A DNA stretch of 64,000 bases from Amygdalobacter nucleatus (GCF_029167365.1 NZ_JARFNM010000001.1:1170001-1234000), one strand, 5' to 3'. Positions 43,500 through 53,668 are shown, counted from the stretch's first letter. Made by a program: numbers and translations. The notes: a model not told the origin generated them from the sequence alone.

Positions 43500-44384
43500 T
43501 TAATTTTTCGCTTTATCTTGCTGCATAAACTTAAACTGCAAAATAGCTAAAAGCATCAATGTTATGGCAACAATGAAAGATAAGGCAGCTGCATAAGAGA
43601 AATCTCCAGCATTAAAGGCCTTATAATACATCCAAGTTAGAACCGTTTCAGTTTGGTGCATAGGATTGCCATTCGTGATTAATTTAATCGACGTAAATGA
43701 GTTAAAGCCGCCAATTGTCAACATAACAAGCACGAAAAATATAGTTGATTTGATACAAGGCAGGGTAATATAAAAGAACTTGGCAATACTACCACAACCA
43801 TCCATCTCGGCCGATTCGTAAAGTTCTTTACTAACACTTTGCAAAGCAGCTAGAAAAATTACCATATTCCAGCCAATGCCTTTCCAAATGCCCAAGATAA
43901 TTAAAACAAACAAGGCCCCTGAACGTGTATCTAGCCAAGCTATATTCTCTGCTGACCAATGTAAAATATTCGTCAATACATAGTTCAGCATGCCTTCGGT
44001 GTTAAAAATATAGCGAAAAACGAGCGAAACGATAACCCACGATGTAATAACTGGCAAGTAGTACATTATTCTGAAACTAATTTGCAATTTAGGAATTGCA
44101 TGTATAAACGTTGCCACTAGCAAGCCGATAATCATTTGACCAGGTACAGTTGTAATCGTATAAATCAGTGTATTCATAAAAGCTACTTGAAAGTTCTTAT
44201 CACTTAGGACATTAAAATAATTTTTCAAGCCGCAAAAATTAGTACCCATACTTGAAAAATCCCATGTATAGAAACTCATAAATAGTAATTTCAATATAGG
44301 ATAAATTGTAAATAAGACAAACACTAAAATACCTGGTAAAAGTAAGGAAAGAACCTGCCATTTTTCCTTATTTAATTTACCCAT
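43500..44384 (-). CDS. Sugar ABC transporter permease, MalF type
   Basis: First membrane subunit of the same CUT1 importer. 294 residues with six membrane segments and the EAA loop ELYESAEMDGCGSIAKFFYITLP near residue 200. I prefer the ATG at 44384, with GGGGG 8 bases upstream; the ATG at 44399 lies within that region and has no spaced box. It is separated from malG by 10 bases and follows the binding protein. Confidence 0.92.
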   Translation of the reverse strand: MGKLNKEKWQVLSLLLPGILVFVLFTIYPILKLLFMSFYTWDFSSMGTNFCGLKNYFNVLSDKNFQVAFMNTLIYTITTVPGQMIIGLLVATFIHAIPKLQISFRIMYYLPVITSWVIVSLVFRYIFNTEGMLNYVLTNILHWSAENIAWLDTRSGALFVLIILGIWKGIGWNMVIFLAALQSVSKELYESAEMDGCGSIAKFFYITLPCIKSTIFFVLVMLTIGGFNSFTSIKLITNGNPMHQTETVLTWMYYKAFNAGDFSYAAALSFIVAITLMLLAILQFKFMQQDKAKN

Positions 44385-44454
44385 TTTAAGAACCCCCATC
44401 CTAGCTAAGAACGAATGGGAGATAAACTCCCATTCGCAAATTAAATAGTCACAT

Positions 44455-45795
44455 TTACTTAGCTAATAATTCATCTACCTGCTTAGCTAATTGATCAAGG
44501 CTGCTCTGTACATCTTGTCCATCTTTAATAATGGCTGTCATTGTACTCTGCAAAGCATTATCAATTTCTGTCCATGTTGCAACTTGTGGACGTGCTTTAG
44601 CTGTTTTTAGAGCCTCTAAGAATGGTGCATAATCAGCTTGTTTAACTACGTCACTGGCAAGAACTTTATTATTTACAGGAATTTGGCCGCATTTAGCCAT
44701 CTCGGTTTGCGCAAATTCGCTAGTCATAAATTTCATAAACTTCCAAGCACCCTCTTTATTAGCAGTATTGAACATGGCAATATCTTCACCGCCTAATACA
44801 GAAACGGATCCTTTTTCGCCCTTAGGAATTGGACATGTAGCATACTTAAAATCCGGATATGCTCCCTTTAATTCAGCTGTTTTCCATGGTCCTTCCAATA
44901 ACATTAGATAACGACCTGTACCAAATCCATCAGTCATAGGAATATCACCGCTATTGAAACCAGTAAATTGTTTGTTAGCATAAAGGTCCTTGAGCATTTG
45001 CACAGCCTTTACAGTAGCTGGTCCATTCAATATGCCGCTAGCCTTAGTATTATTTGCATCGCAAATATCACCGCCATTGCTCCAAATCCAAGGTAAAACG
45101 TTCCATCCAGATAATGCTGGTTCATTCAAAGCCCAAACTTGTTGACCGTTTGCGTTTTTACCAGATAATTTAGCTGCTGCTGTAACTAGTTCGGCCATAG
45201 TTGCAGGTGCCTTAACCTGAGCTTTTTCTAAAGCCTCAACGTTGTAAAACAAAATCTTTGTATTGGTGTTCAACGTTAAAGCATAGTAATTATCTTTAAT
45301 TTTGCCTGTGCTTATAGCACTTTCTAACAAACTATCCTTTACTTGCTTGAAATCAACTTGTTCTTTGTCAATAGGAGCTAAAACATTAAGCTTTTGTAAT
45401 TCAGGTACCCACGCTATATCTAGGCGAGCCACGTCTGGTAGAGTCTTTGAACTTGCACTAATTAACAATTTATCATGCAAGCCTGCCCAGTCATGTGAAA
45501 CTGCATTTATCTTGTAACCTGGATTTTCTTTCTCAAATTCAGGAATCAAGACATTCATCAATGTTTCGTTCTCTTTAGATTGCGCACTGTAATGGTGCCA
45601 AAAATTTAAGGTAACAGTCTTTCCAGCTGGTTTAGCTTCAGAACTCGTTGCCTGACTTGCACTAGTTGTCTGAACTAGCGTATTATTAGTTTTGCTGTCT
45701 GGCACTTGTTTAGAGCTGCAAGCACTTAATGCCGTCAACATGAGGCTTGCTGCACTAATCAGTGCTAGATTTCTTCTTGTGGTTAGACATTTCAT
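44455..45795 (-). CDS. Maltodextrin-type extracellular solute-binding lipoprotein
   Basis: Captures the sugar outside the cell and delivers it to the two permeases. The N-terminus is a lipoprotein signal with LMLTALSAC, so cleavage would be before Cys26, followed by a Ser/Thr-rich linker. The body (family 1 SBP) has NFWHHYSAQ at its start and the typical WKFMKFMTSEFAQTEMA near the C-terminus. 446 residues. The neighbouring intracellular GH13 enzyme suggests malto-oligosaccharides, although other alpha-glucosides are possible. Confidence 0.92.
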   Translation of the reverse strand: MKCLTTRRNLALISAASLMLTALSACSSKQVPDSKTNNTLVQTTSASQATSSEAKPAGKTVTLNFWHHYSAQSKENETLMNVLIPEFEKENPGYKINAVSHDWAGLHDKLLISASSKTLPDVARLDIAWVPELQKLNVLAPIDKEQVDFKQVKDSLLESAISTGKIKDNYYALTLNTNTKILFYNVEALEKAQVKAPATMAELVTAAAKLSGKNANGQQVWALNEPALSGWNVLPWIWSNGGDICDANNTKASGILNGPATVKAVQMLKDLYANKQFTGFNSGDIPMTDGFGTGRYLMLLEGPWKTAELKGAYPDFKYATCPIPKGEKGSVSVLGGEDIAMFNTANKEGAWKFMKFMTSEFAQTEMAKCGQIPVNNKVLASDVVKQADYAPFLEALKTAKARPQVATWTEIDNALQSTMTAIIKDGQDVQSSLDQLAKQVDELLAK

Positions 45796-45804
45796 ATGTC
45801 ATAC

Positions 45805-47616
45805 CTACCTTTCTAAACTTATTACTTTCACACTATTTGCCGGCATTTCACAAAGTAAAACACCTGTTTTCACATCAGTTACCGCTTCTTCTGCAAGGCT
45901 TGTTACTCTAATCTCACCAGTTTCAGCATCAGCGGTTAAAATCGGCCTTGTTTGCTTATAATTGTCTAGTTCTAGCTTAAATTTGCTACTCTGTTCGCTA
46001 GCATTAATCAAACACAAAAGAGCTTCATCAGCATACGAACGCAAAAAGGCATAACAATTAGCTTCTTCCGAACAATAAACGGTTTTGAAATCGCCTCGCA
46101 TTAAAGCAAGATTATTTTTGTATAAACTAATCAATTGTTTATACCAATTAAAAGTTACATTTTCTTTTTCATATCTCTGCCACGGCATAGCTTGGCGGCA
46201 ATCAGGATCATTAGCACCAGATACTTCTAGCTCATCTCCATAAAAAATAGCTGGGCAACCTGGCAAAGTCATCTGTAGAAAAACTGCTAAACGTAAACAA
46301 GTCACATTGTTGTCAGACTGATAAAGGAAGCGTTCAGTATCATGACTATCAATTAAATTGTACATGCGCAAACAAATTTCATACGGATATAGCATCAGCA
46401 TCTTATTAATTCGCTCATCAAATTCTACTGCTGTAAGTGTACGTTTAGCCAACCATGCTGTAACGGCATCGCGGAACACATAATTCATAGCGCTATCTAG
46501 GCGTTTACCGGATAATAGTTCTGTTGCATCACTCCATGTTTCGCCTAACAAAAGTAGTTCAGCATTTTCCGCTTTCAGAGCTTGGCTCAACTTATCGATA
46601 AAAGTAATTGGTAGCTCATCTGCAACATCGAAGCGCCAACCGTCAATTTTAAATTCACGGCACCAATACAACGCAACCCTAATCAAATAATTCTGCACGT
46701 CTAAATTAGCATGATTGAATTTAGGCATATATTTATAATGACCAACACAGTCATAATTAAGTGGCTCGCTAGTCAAAGGATAAGTATAAGCTGTAAACCA
46801 GTTGGCATAAGGTGAAGCAGCACCATTTTTCAGGACATCCTGAAAATAAGGAAATTCATAACCGCAATGGTTAAATACAGCATCCAATATTATTTTGATT
46901 CCAAGCTCATGCGCATGTTCAACCAATCTTCTAAAATCAGCCTGCGTACCGAACTCAGGATCTATCGTGAAATAGTCTATCGTATCGTATTTGTGATTAG
47001 AAAAAGCCTTAAAAATCGGGGTTAAATAAAGGCAAGTACAACCTAGATTGCTAATATAGTCTAATTTGCTATCGATACCAACTAAATCGCCACCCATGAA
47101 ATTACTGCGGCTTGGTTTAGATCCCCATTTCACAACCGTCTTAGGTGAAAGCTGCGAATTACCATTATAAAAACGTTCGGGAAAGATTTGATAATAAACC
47201 TGTTCGCTAGCCCAGCTTGGCACAGAATAGTTGACAAAGTCCAAACTGTTAGGCCATAAAAATTCAAAATAATTCTTACTTTCCGTAACAAGAGCTAAAT
47301 CAAAGCAATTTACAAAGCCATTGGCTGAAAAGTATACCGTTTCATCAGAGCTAGAAACCATGAAACAATAGCGTAAGTAACTTGCTAACGGCGCAAATTG
47401 GATATTTGCTTGAAAGCATTTATGCTCTTTATCATTCAAATAATTCGTCATGACTTTGCGTTTAACTTGTGTCGGGTCACCGTTAGAACGTTCCCAATAA
47501 AATAATTCTACTCGACTAATATCTTGGCTGGTAAACAGCCGTAAACAGATTTTCTCACGATCAAGTGGATAAATATAGCTATCAGTCGCTTTATGAAAAA
47601 TTGCTGCTAGATTCAT
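45805..47616 (-). CDS. GH13 alpha-glycosidase (neopullulanase / cyclomaltodextrinase type)
   Basis: Cleaves alpha-1,4 (perhaps also alpha-1,6) bonds of imported maltodextrins. No signal peptide, so cytoplasmic. An N-terminal beta domain (about residues 1-125) of the CBM34 type precedes the barrel. Catalytic residues: nucleophile Asp in GWRFDVADE near 320, acid Glu in LLLGETW near 350, and Asp in LIDSHDTERF near 415. VFNHCGYEFPYF is typical of the neopullulanase subfamily. 603 residues from the ATG at 47616, preceded by GAGG with 6-base spacing. It directly follows lacI and precedes the binding-protein gene. Confidence 0.92.
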   Translation of the reverse strand: MNLAAIFHKATDSYIYPLDREKICLRLFTSQDISRVELFYWERSNGDPTQVKRKVMTNYLNDKEHKCFQANIQFAPLASYLRYCFMVSSSDETVYFSANGFVNCFDLALVTESKNYFEFLWPNSLDFVNYSVPSWASEQVYYQIFPERFYNGNSQLSPKTVVKWGSKPSRSNFMGGDLVGIDSKLDYISNLGCTCLYLTPIFKAFSNHKYDTIDYFTIDPEFGTQADFRRLVEHAHELGIKIILDAVFNHCGYEFPYFQDVLKNGAASPYANWFTAYTYPLTSEPLNYDCVGHYKYMPKFNHANLDVQNYLIRVALYWCREFKIDGWRFDVADELPITFIDKLSQALKAENAELLLLGETWSDATELLSGKRLDSAMNYVFRDAVTAWLAKRTLTAVEFDERINKMLMLYPYEICLRMYNLIDSHDTERFLYQSDNNVTCLRLAVFLQMTLPGCPAIFYGDELEVSGANDPDCRQAMPWQRYEKENVTFNWYKQLISLYKNNLALMRGDFKTVYCSEEANCYAFLRSYADEALLCLINASEQSSKFKLELDNYKQTRPILTADAETGEIRVTSLAEEAVTDVKTGVLLCEMPANSVKVISLER

Positions 47617-47631
47617 TTTATGCCTCATTAC

Positions 47632-48675
47632 TTATTTTATTTTCTGTGTCGATAAACGTGGACAAACTGCACTATCTAATAGAATATGTTCTATCTTGCT
47701 CTCGCCCTTAGCCTTAGATTTGGCTTTAGCAAGTTGCTTAAACAACAATTCCGCTGCCTTAACTCCTAAGTCGTATGTATCAATCTCTAGGCAGCTAACT
47801 GCTGGCTCATAAAATTGGGTTAATTCTGTATTGTCATAGCAAAAAACGCCCAAATCCCTAGGCACAAGCAAGCCTAAGCTTTTGGCCATTCGTAACGTAG
47901 TAATAGCCAACTTATCAGAACTGCAAACAATTGCATCTGGTCTCGTACTTGAGCCCAACCAAGCACTTAATACTTGTCTTGCATCTCTTAACGTATTGAC
48001 CGACTGCTTAATATAATTCCGCTCTGCCCTAATTCCATGACGGATACATTCCTCACTAAAGCCTTTTAGACGAGCCTGATTAAAAAACTCCTTGTCACAA
48101 TTGCTGATAAAGGCTAAACGTGTATAACCTTGTTGGTAAAGATGGCGAACTGCATAAGCTCCAGCTTGAACGTTATTAATATCAACCCAGTTAATTTGCT
48201 TAGTATACTCAGTATCATTACTACCAAGCACAACGTAAGGGAAAGCATATTGCGCCAGTTTGTTAGCCAAATTCCGGCTAATTAAAGCCTCTGGCAAAAT
48301 TAGGCCGGCGATTTTTTTGCCTAAAATTAATCGTTCAAGATTTTCCATATCTTCACTTGAATCTGTACAATTAATAATCAATAAATTGTGTTGCTTCGCG
48401 TGTGCTGTCCGCTCAATGCCAAAAATTGTAGCATTGAAGAAATTGTTAGCATAACTTTCCAACTTAGTTGAATCTATAGCTAAAGCTATTATCTTGACCT
48501 TGCCAGTAGCAAAAGTACGTGCAAATTCATTAGGTACATAATTAAGTTTTATCACAGCTGCTTCTACTGCTTTGATAGTTTCTGCAGAAATTTGAGCGCT
48601 GTGATTCAGCACCCTTGAAACTGTTGAAGGCGAAACTTTGGCTAATTTAGCTACATCTCTAATGCTTGCAGACAT
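47632..48675 (-). CDS. LacI family regulator of the maltodextrin operon
   Basis: A 347-residue repressor (MalR-like). The helix-turn-helix spans residues 4-26 (IRDVAKLAKVSPSTVSRVLNH), then a hinge helix and a periplasmic-binding-protein-like sugar domain. It is the first gene of the operon, 15 bases before the GH13 gene, so it regulates its own transcription unit. A LacI-type palindrome lies 70 bases upstream. Maltodextrin or a breakdown product is the likely inducer. Confidence 0.92.
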   Translation of the reverse strand: MSASIRDVAKLAKVSPSTVSRVLNHSAQISAETIKAVEAAVIKLNYVPNEFARTFATGKVKIIALAIDSTKLESYANNFFNATIFGIERTAHAKQHNLLIINCTDSSEDMENLERLILGKKIAGLILPEALISRNLANKLAQYAFPYVVLGSNDTEYTKQINWVDINNVQAGAYAVRHLYQQGYTRLAFISNCDKEFFNQARLKGFSEECIRHGIRAERNYIKQSVNTLRDARQVLSAWLGSSTRPDAIVCSSDKLAITTLRMAKSLGLLVPRDLGVFCYDNTELTQFYEPAVSCLEIDTYDLGVKAAELLFKQLAKAKSKAKGESKIEHILLDSAVCPRLSTQKIK

Positions 48676-48745
48676 ATACTTTAATCCCAGCTAAAATCAT
48701 TTAGCGAACAAACTGGCTTGGTTTATGCATAATAGCAATGTTTTT

Positions 48746-48761
48746 ATGCAACCGTTTGCAT
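48746..48761. promoter_or_regulatory. LacI-type operator upstream of the maltodextrin operon
   Basis: ATGCAA-CCGT-TTGCAT, a 16-base dyad with a CG at its centre, the usual look of LacI/MalR operators (TGCAAN4TTGCA). It lies upstream of lacI, where it could overlap the -35 region. A catabolite-control CcpA site has a similar form, so that reading is also possible. Confidence 0.6.
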
Positions 48762-48901
48762 TAACTATTTTAGACCCCTACTAATAATTTGTCAAAACAA
48801 AATGTTATAAATTATCATTTTTCCCAAGCATGAAAAATAGACACATATTACTTAGCCGTAAAGATATATGTTTATAGCCAATCAGCAAATGAAGCAACTA
48901 A

Positions 48902-49364
48902 CTAAAAATTTAGAATCAAACAAATTATATGCGCTGAAATTCCGGCAACAAGACCGCCGATGGTATGGCTAATTAGAGCTTTGCCAGTCGCCTCTTTTGT
49001 ACCCAAGGCATCCATCATGCAATTTGTGTAGAAATATAACTGCTCCAACACATACAAATAGCTGTGAATACGGCAATACCATTAGCATTAACTCGCCCAC
49101 CTCAGCCATTTTGGCAACTGCTGCTATTGCTGCGCCTGTAGAACCTAGTGCTGTAATTGGCACCGCTATCGCCTCAGGTGCACTAAAGCCAAATAGTGGA
49201 TTTATGATAAACCTCAATTTATCACCTGGCCATGGCAAAAAAGCAATGCCTTCATTGGCAGCTCCTGTGTAAATACCGCCTGCTGACGGTCCTTTCGTAA
49301 GAATTGTAACAATGGTACAGATGATTACAACACCGGGGATAATAGATACGCCCATCTCTACAAA
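48902..49364 (-). pseudogene. Remnant of a multi-span membrane transporter (CD0519/CD1768-like), truncated and frameshifted
   Basis: The frame from 49355 starts at a segment that is internal in its probable family: SSFVEMGVSIIPGVVII lies in-frame across the apparent start and even into the end of parC. It continues for about 105 residues (GIAFLPWPGDKLRF, PLFGFSAPEAIAVPITALGS) and then loses homology near 49025. One frame over, MMDALGTKEATGKALIS and a final membrane segment ending LILNF follow to a stop at 48902. So one frameshift plus loss of the N-terminal two-thirds are seen, with the deletion edge at the 3' end of parC. The family name is from memory and less certain than the broken state. 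Confidence 0.65.
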
Positions 49365-49365
49365 A

Positions 49366-51657
49366 CTACTTAAATAACGTCACTTGCCTCTCGCCTAAGT
49401 CAGCACTCTTCAGCGTAATGCCTGTCGTACATAACTTTAAGCTTCTATGCCGTTGCCACTCACTAGGATCACTCATTGAACTTAATGGCAAGAAGCTGAT
49501 CACCTTGGCCTGCTTTTTCAATTTAAGCACCTGATCGCCGCGATTGCTTCTAGTTGTTTTTTTGTTGACCAAATTGATGTTAAACAAAATAGCTCTCTGC
49601 TGATCGCTAATCATGATAAAGTCACTTGTTGCAGGATCATTTAACATTTCGTCTGTTAAATAATAAACTGCCACAACAGGACTGTGACTGCTTACAGCTT
49701 TAACGAGCTTTTTACGATTCTGTTTAGTTTCATAGTTGCTCAAATCAGCCCGGCTGACACGTCCATCAGCATAGGCAACGGCTATTTCGCCCTGATAATC
49801 ACTCGTGATAACCAAGCCGACAATTTTTTCATCACTGGCTAAATCAAGCAAATTTGGCAGATACGTACCCCAGTCTGAAGGTTTGTCATCATTCAAATCG
49901 GCTAATTTCAGCTTATATAAATTGCCTAAAGAGCTGAACAACAAAACTTCCTGCTTGTTGCTACCTTCCATCATGCCAATGATGGCATCATTATCCTTCA
50001 GCTTTAATTCAGCCGTACTTCTCAAAGATGTTAAAGCTATCTTCTTCAGGTAACCGTCACGAGTTAAGAAAGCTTTCAAATTGAAATCAGCAATGAAGTC
50101 GCTCTCTTTCACTGTCACAACAGAATCGGCTGAAATTAACTTGGTTTTGCGCTCTTTACCGTAAGTTTTGGCAATTTCTTTTAATTCTTGCGCAATCAAA
50201 TGATCTAATTTCGTCGTCGAAGCTAAAGTAGCTGCTATATCGGCTAATTCAGCCTGCAATTTATCTTTTTCTGCCAAGCGCTTAAGCAAATGCTCCTTGT
50301 TTAATTGTCTAAGTTTAATCTCAGCCACATACTCAGCTTGCGCTTGATCAATCCTGAAGGCCGCTGCCAAATTTGGCACAACTTCACTATCTAATTCCGT
50401 ATTTTTAATGATCTTAATGGCTTTGTCGACATCTAACAAAACTTCAGCCAAAGCAGCTAATAAGTGCAATTTGTCTTTTAACTTAGCTTCTTTGTACAAA
50501 AGGCTACGTTTCACACAATTTCTGCGGAAAACCAGCCACTCAGAAATAATCCCGCGAATGCCTAAGACAACTGGTCGGCCATTAATCAGCAAATTGAAAT
50601 TGCACGGGAATGTATTTTCCAATTCACTTAAGCTGAATAATTTCTGCATAAGTTGCTCAGGATCAGCACTCTTTTTGTAATCAATCGTAATGCAAAGACC
50701 ATTAATGTCCGTTTCATCACGCACATCGACAATTTCTTTAATTTTATTCGTCTTAACAAGCTCAGCTAGCTTATCGATAATGCCCTCAATTGTTGATGTA
50801 TATGGTATCTTGCGAATTTCAATGCAATTTTCAGCTTTATTGATCGTATAAGTTGCTCGCAATTTAAAGCTACCACGACCACTATTGTAAATTTCACGCA
50901 TTTTAGCTTGGTCATAAATTAAATTAGCACCAGAGGCAAAGTCAGGCGCTGGCATATAAGTCAACAGATCACATGTTGGATCATCGATATAAGCAATAGT
51001 AGCTTCACAAACTTCCTTCAAGTTAAACGAGCAGATATTGCTAGCCATACCGACAGCTATACCCTGATTTGCATTCACAAGCACACTTGGGAAAGCGGCA
51101 GGCAATAAAGTTGGTTCCTGCATCGTGCCATCATAGTTTGGCACAAAATCGACCATATCTTCATCAATTCCGCGAAATAGCAATGCAGCAATTGGGTCTA
51201 ACTTAACTTCTGTATAACGAGGAGCAGCAGATTGCATATCTTTGGAATACTGCTTACCCATGTTACCCTTAGAATCAATATAAGGGTGTAGCAAGCTTTC
51301 ATTGCCTCTAGTTAAACGCACCAATGTATCGTAAATTGCCTGATCGCCGTGCGGATTTAACTTCATTGTAGCACCGACAACATTGGCTGATTTACTTCTT
51401 GGGCCAGTCAATAGACCACTTTTATACATCGTATATAGTAATTTACGGTGAGCGGGCTTGAAGCCGTCAATTTCTGGAATTGCACGTGAAATAATTACGC
51501 TCATGGCATACGGCATGTAGTTATTTTGCAAAGTCTGGCTGATGCGTTCCGTACTGATTGAACCAGCTTCATCTGCCAAATAGCTTAGTTCTTCTGGTAA
51601 AGCCGCCAAGCTCTGCTGCTTCTTTGCTGATGTATGTTCTTTATGCTGTCTTTTCAT
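49366..51657 (-). CDS. parC: Type IIA topoisomerase subunit A (ParC-like)
   Basis: Cuts and rejoins DNA in the A2B2 topoisomerase; with ParE it decatenates chromosomes. The winged-helix domain begins near residue 45 (YAMSVIISRAIPEIDGFKPAHRKLL), and the active-site tyrosine is in AAPRYTEVKL near 152. A coiled-coil and a short C-terminal beta-pinwheel region follow. At 763 residues it is shorter than GyrA, and the GyrA-box is not evident, so ParC is preferred. It lies 22 bases after parE. The last codons coincide with the edge of the transporter remnant, so the C-terminus may have been reshaped by that deletion. Confidence 0.88.
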   Translation of the reverse strand: MKRQHKEHTSAKKQQSLAALPEELSYLADEAGSISTERISQTLQNNYMPYAMSVIISRAIPEIDGFKPAHRKLLYTMYKSGLLTGPRSKSANVVGATMKLNPHGDQAIYDTLVRLTRGNESLLHPYIDSKGNMGKQYSKDMQSAAPRYTEVKLDPIAALLFRGIDEDMVDFVPNYDGTMQEPTLLPAAFPSVLVNANQGIAVGMASNICSFNLKEVCEATIAYIDDPTCDLLTYMPAPDFASGANLIYDQAKMREIYNSGRGSFKLRATYTINKAENCIEIRKIPYTSTIEGIIDKLAELVKTNKIKEIVDVRDETDINGLCITIDYKKSADPEQLMQKLFSLSELENTFPCNFNLLINGRPVVLGIRGIISEWLVFRRNCVKRSLLYKEAKLKDKLHLLAALAEVLLDVDKAIKIIKNTELDSEVVPNLAAAFRIDQAQAEYVAEIKLRQLNKEHLLKRLAEKDKLQAELADIAATLASTTKLDHLIAQELKEIAKTYGKERKTKLISADSVVTVKESDFIADFNLKAFLTRDGYLKKIALTSLRSTAELKLKDNDAIIGMMEGSNKQEVLLFSSLGNLYKLKLADLNDDKPSDWGTYLPNLLDLASDEKIVGLVITSDYQGEIAVAYADGRVSRADLSNYETKQNRKKLVKAVSSHSPVVAVYYLTDEMLNDPATSDFIMISDQQRAILFNINLVNKKTTRSNRGDQVLKLKKQAKVISFLPLSSMSDPSEWQRHRSLKLCTTGITLKSADLGERQVTLFK

Positions 51658-51679
51658 CTTTATCCTTGCCCTATAAACG

Positions 51680-53668
51680 CTAATCTAAATCTAACAAATC
51701 AAGATAATTGTGGCCCTCTTCAGCAATAAACTCTTTACGACCATTCAAGTTATCACCTAACAACAATTCAAAGCAATCTTTAGTTGTCACGGCATCTTCA
51801 GCCTGCACTTGTACCAAGCGCCGAGTTTCGGGGTTCATTGTCGTCAGCCACATCATCTCCGGCTCATTTTCACCTAACCCTTTTGAACGTTGCAATTTAC
51901 AATTACTTGAGCCTAAAACTTTTAGAAAATCGGCTTTTTCTTTCTCATCGTAAGCAAAGTAAGTAACAGTTTCTTTTTTGGCCTTGTTCGTGTATGTCAA
52001 TTCATACAACGGTGACTCTGCAATGTAAACTTTGCCCAATTTCAATAAGCTCGGCACCAAACGATAAAGCATTGCTAAAACTAATGTCCTAATCTGGAAG
52101 CCGTCAACATCGGCATCGGTACAGATAACAATTTTGTTCCAACGTAATAAATCTGGATCAAACTCGCCAACACCTTTGAGCTGCTTGTGTTTCAATTCAA
52201 CGCCACAGCCAAGTACACGAATGAGGTCCATGATGATGTCATTTTGGAAAATCTTCGTAAGTTGTGCTTTTAAGCAATTCAAAATTTTACCACGCAAAGG
52301 GATAACAGCTTGAAATTCTGCATCGCGGCCTAATTTGACTGAGCCTAAAGCTGAATCACCCTCAACGATGTAAAGTTCACGTTTGGTTGCATCTTTGGAA
52401 CGGCAATCGATGAATTTCTTGATCCGGTTAGTAATATCGACCTTGCCCTGTAACTTACTTTTGACGGTAATTCGCTGTCTTTCAGCACTCTCACGGGCCC
52501 GTTTGTTGATCAAAACTTGTTCCAATACTTTATCAGCCACAGTTTTCTGTTCGATGAACCAAAGCTCTAATCTTGATTTCAACAAATCAGTCATGAAATC
52601 TTGAATAAATTTGTTGTTGATCGCTTTCTTCGTCTGATTCTCATATGAAGTGCTGGTTGAAAAAGAGCTTGTAACCAACAAAAGGCTATCAGCAATATCG
52701 TTAAAAGTTATTTTGCCCTCATTATTCTTGTATTTGTCTTGCTCTTTGCAGGCTTTGTCAAAGGCGTAGGTAAAGGCCTGACGGCAAGCTTTCTCTGGTG
52801 AACCGCCATATTCTAGGTAGCTAGAGTTATGATAAAATTCCATGCGTGGTGATTTGTTGTTAAAGGCGAAAGCTACTTCAACTTTCACATCATATTCTGG
52901 CCGATCTTGCTTATCGCGGCCTCGTCCTTCATCTTGAAAGGAGAAAACATCTGTCAAACCATCATCCACATTGATTTCTGTAAGGTAACCAACTATGCCT
53001 TTATCATAACAATACTGCTCAGTTTGGCCAGTTTTTTCATCGATATATGTGAATGTGATACCAGCATTAACGACAGCCTGTTGTTTAAGGACAAGCTGCA
53101 AATATTCATCGCTGATGTTAATATCCGTAAACACTTCTGTATCTGGTAGCCAGCGCTGGAAAGTGCCTGTAGCTTTACCTTTGTATGGTGTTTTCTTCAA
53201 GCCACCAATGTTTTCGCCGTGCTCAAAATGTAATTCGTATACGTAGCCGTCACGCTTGACTTTGACATCAAAATAGCTTGAAGCGTACTGCGTTGCGCAA
53301 GCACCCAAACCATTTAAGCCAAGGCTGTAGCTATAATCCTGTCCCGCTGCATTGTTGTATTTGCCGCCAGCGTAAAGTTCCATGTAAACCAATTCATAGT
53401 TATAGCGCTTTTCACGTTCGTTATAATCAAGCGGAATGCCACGGCCGAAGTCCTCAACTGAAAATGAACCATCTAAGTAACGCTTAACGATAATTTCATG
53501 TCCGAAGCCTTCACGAGCCTCATCAATTGAGTTAGATAAAATCTCAAAAAAAGCATGTTCGCAGCCATGTAAATCATCCGAGCCAAAGATAACAGCCGGA
53601 CGCAACCTGACACGGTCAGCGCCTTTTAACGCGGAAATTGATGCATTGTCATACTGTCTTTTCGTCAC
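51680..53668 (-). CDS. parE: Type IIA topoisomerase subunit B (ParE-like)
   Basis: ATPase subunit. The GHKL ATP site has ISNSIDEAREG (as ILSNSIDEA) near residue 45 and DFGRGIPLDY near 73; GLNGLGACATQY supplies the lid. The TOPRIM domain has YIVEGDSALGSVKLGRD near 435, where most gyrases have EGDSAGGSAK, and TDADVDGFQIRTL near 510. These changes mark a divergent Firmicute clade rather than GyrB. 662 residues. GGCTAGATAAGTG precedes the ATG, a weak ribosome binding site. Confidence 0.88.
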   Translation of the reverse strand: MTKRQYDNASISALKGADRVRLRPAVIFGSDDLHGCEHAFFEILSNSIDEAREGFGHEIIVKRYLDGSFSVEDFGRGIPLDYNEREKRYNYELVYMELYAGGKYNNAAGQDYSYSLGLNGLGACATQYASSYFDVKVKRDGYVYELHFEHGENIGGLKKTPYKGKATGTFQRWLPDTEVFTDINISDEYLQLVLKQQAVVNAGITFTYIDEKTGQTEQYCYDKGIVGYLTEINVDDGLTDVFSFQDEGRGRDKQDRPEYDVKVEVAFAFNNKSPRMEFYHNSSYLEYGGSPEKACRQAFTYAFDKACKEQDKYKNNEGKITFNDIADSLLLVTSSFSTSTSYENQTKKAINNKFIQDFMTDLLKSRLELWFIEQKTVADKVLEQVLINKRARESAERQRITVKSKLQGKVDITNRIKKFIDCRSKDATKRELYIVEGDSALGSVKLGRDAEFQAVIPLRGKILNCLKAQLTKIFQNDIIMDLIRVLGCGVELKHKQLKGVGEFDPDLLRWNKIVICTDADVDGFQIRTLVLAMLYRLVPSLLKLGKVYIAESPLYELTYTNKAKKETVTYFAYDEKEKADFLKVLGSSNCKLQRSKGLGENEPEMMWLTTMNPETRRLVQVQAEDAVTTKDCFELLLGDNLNGRKEFIAEEGHNYLDLLDLD

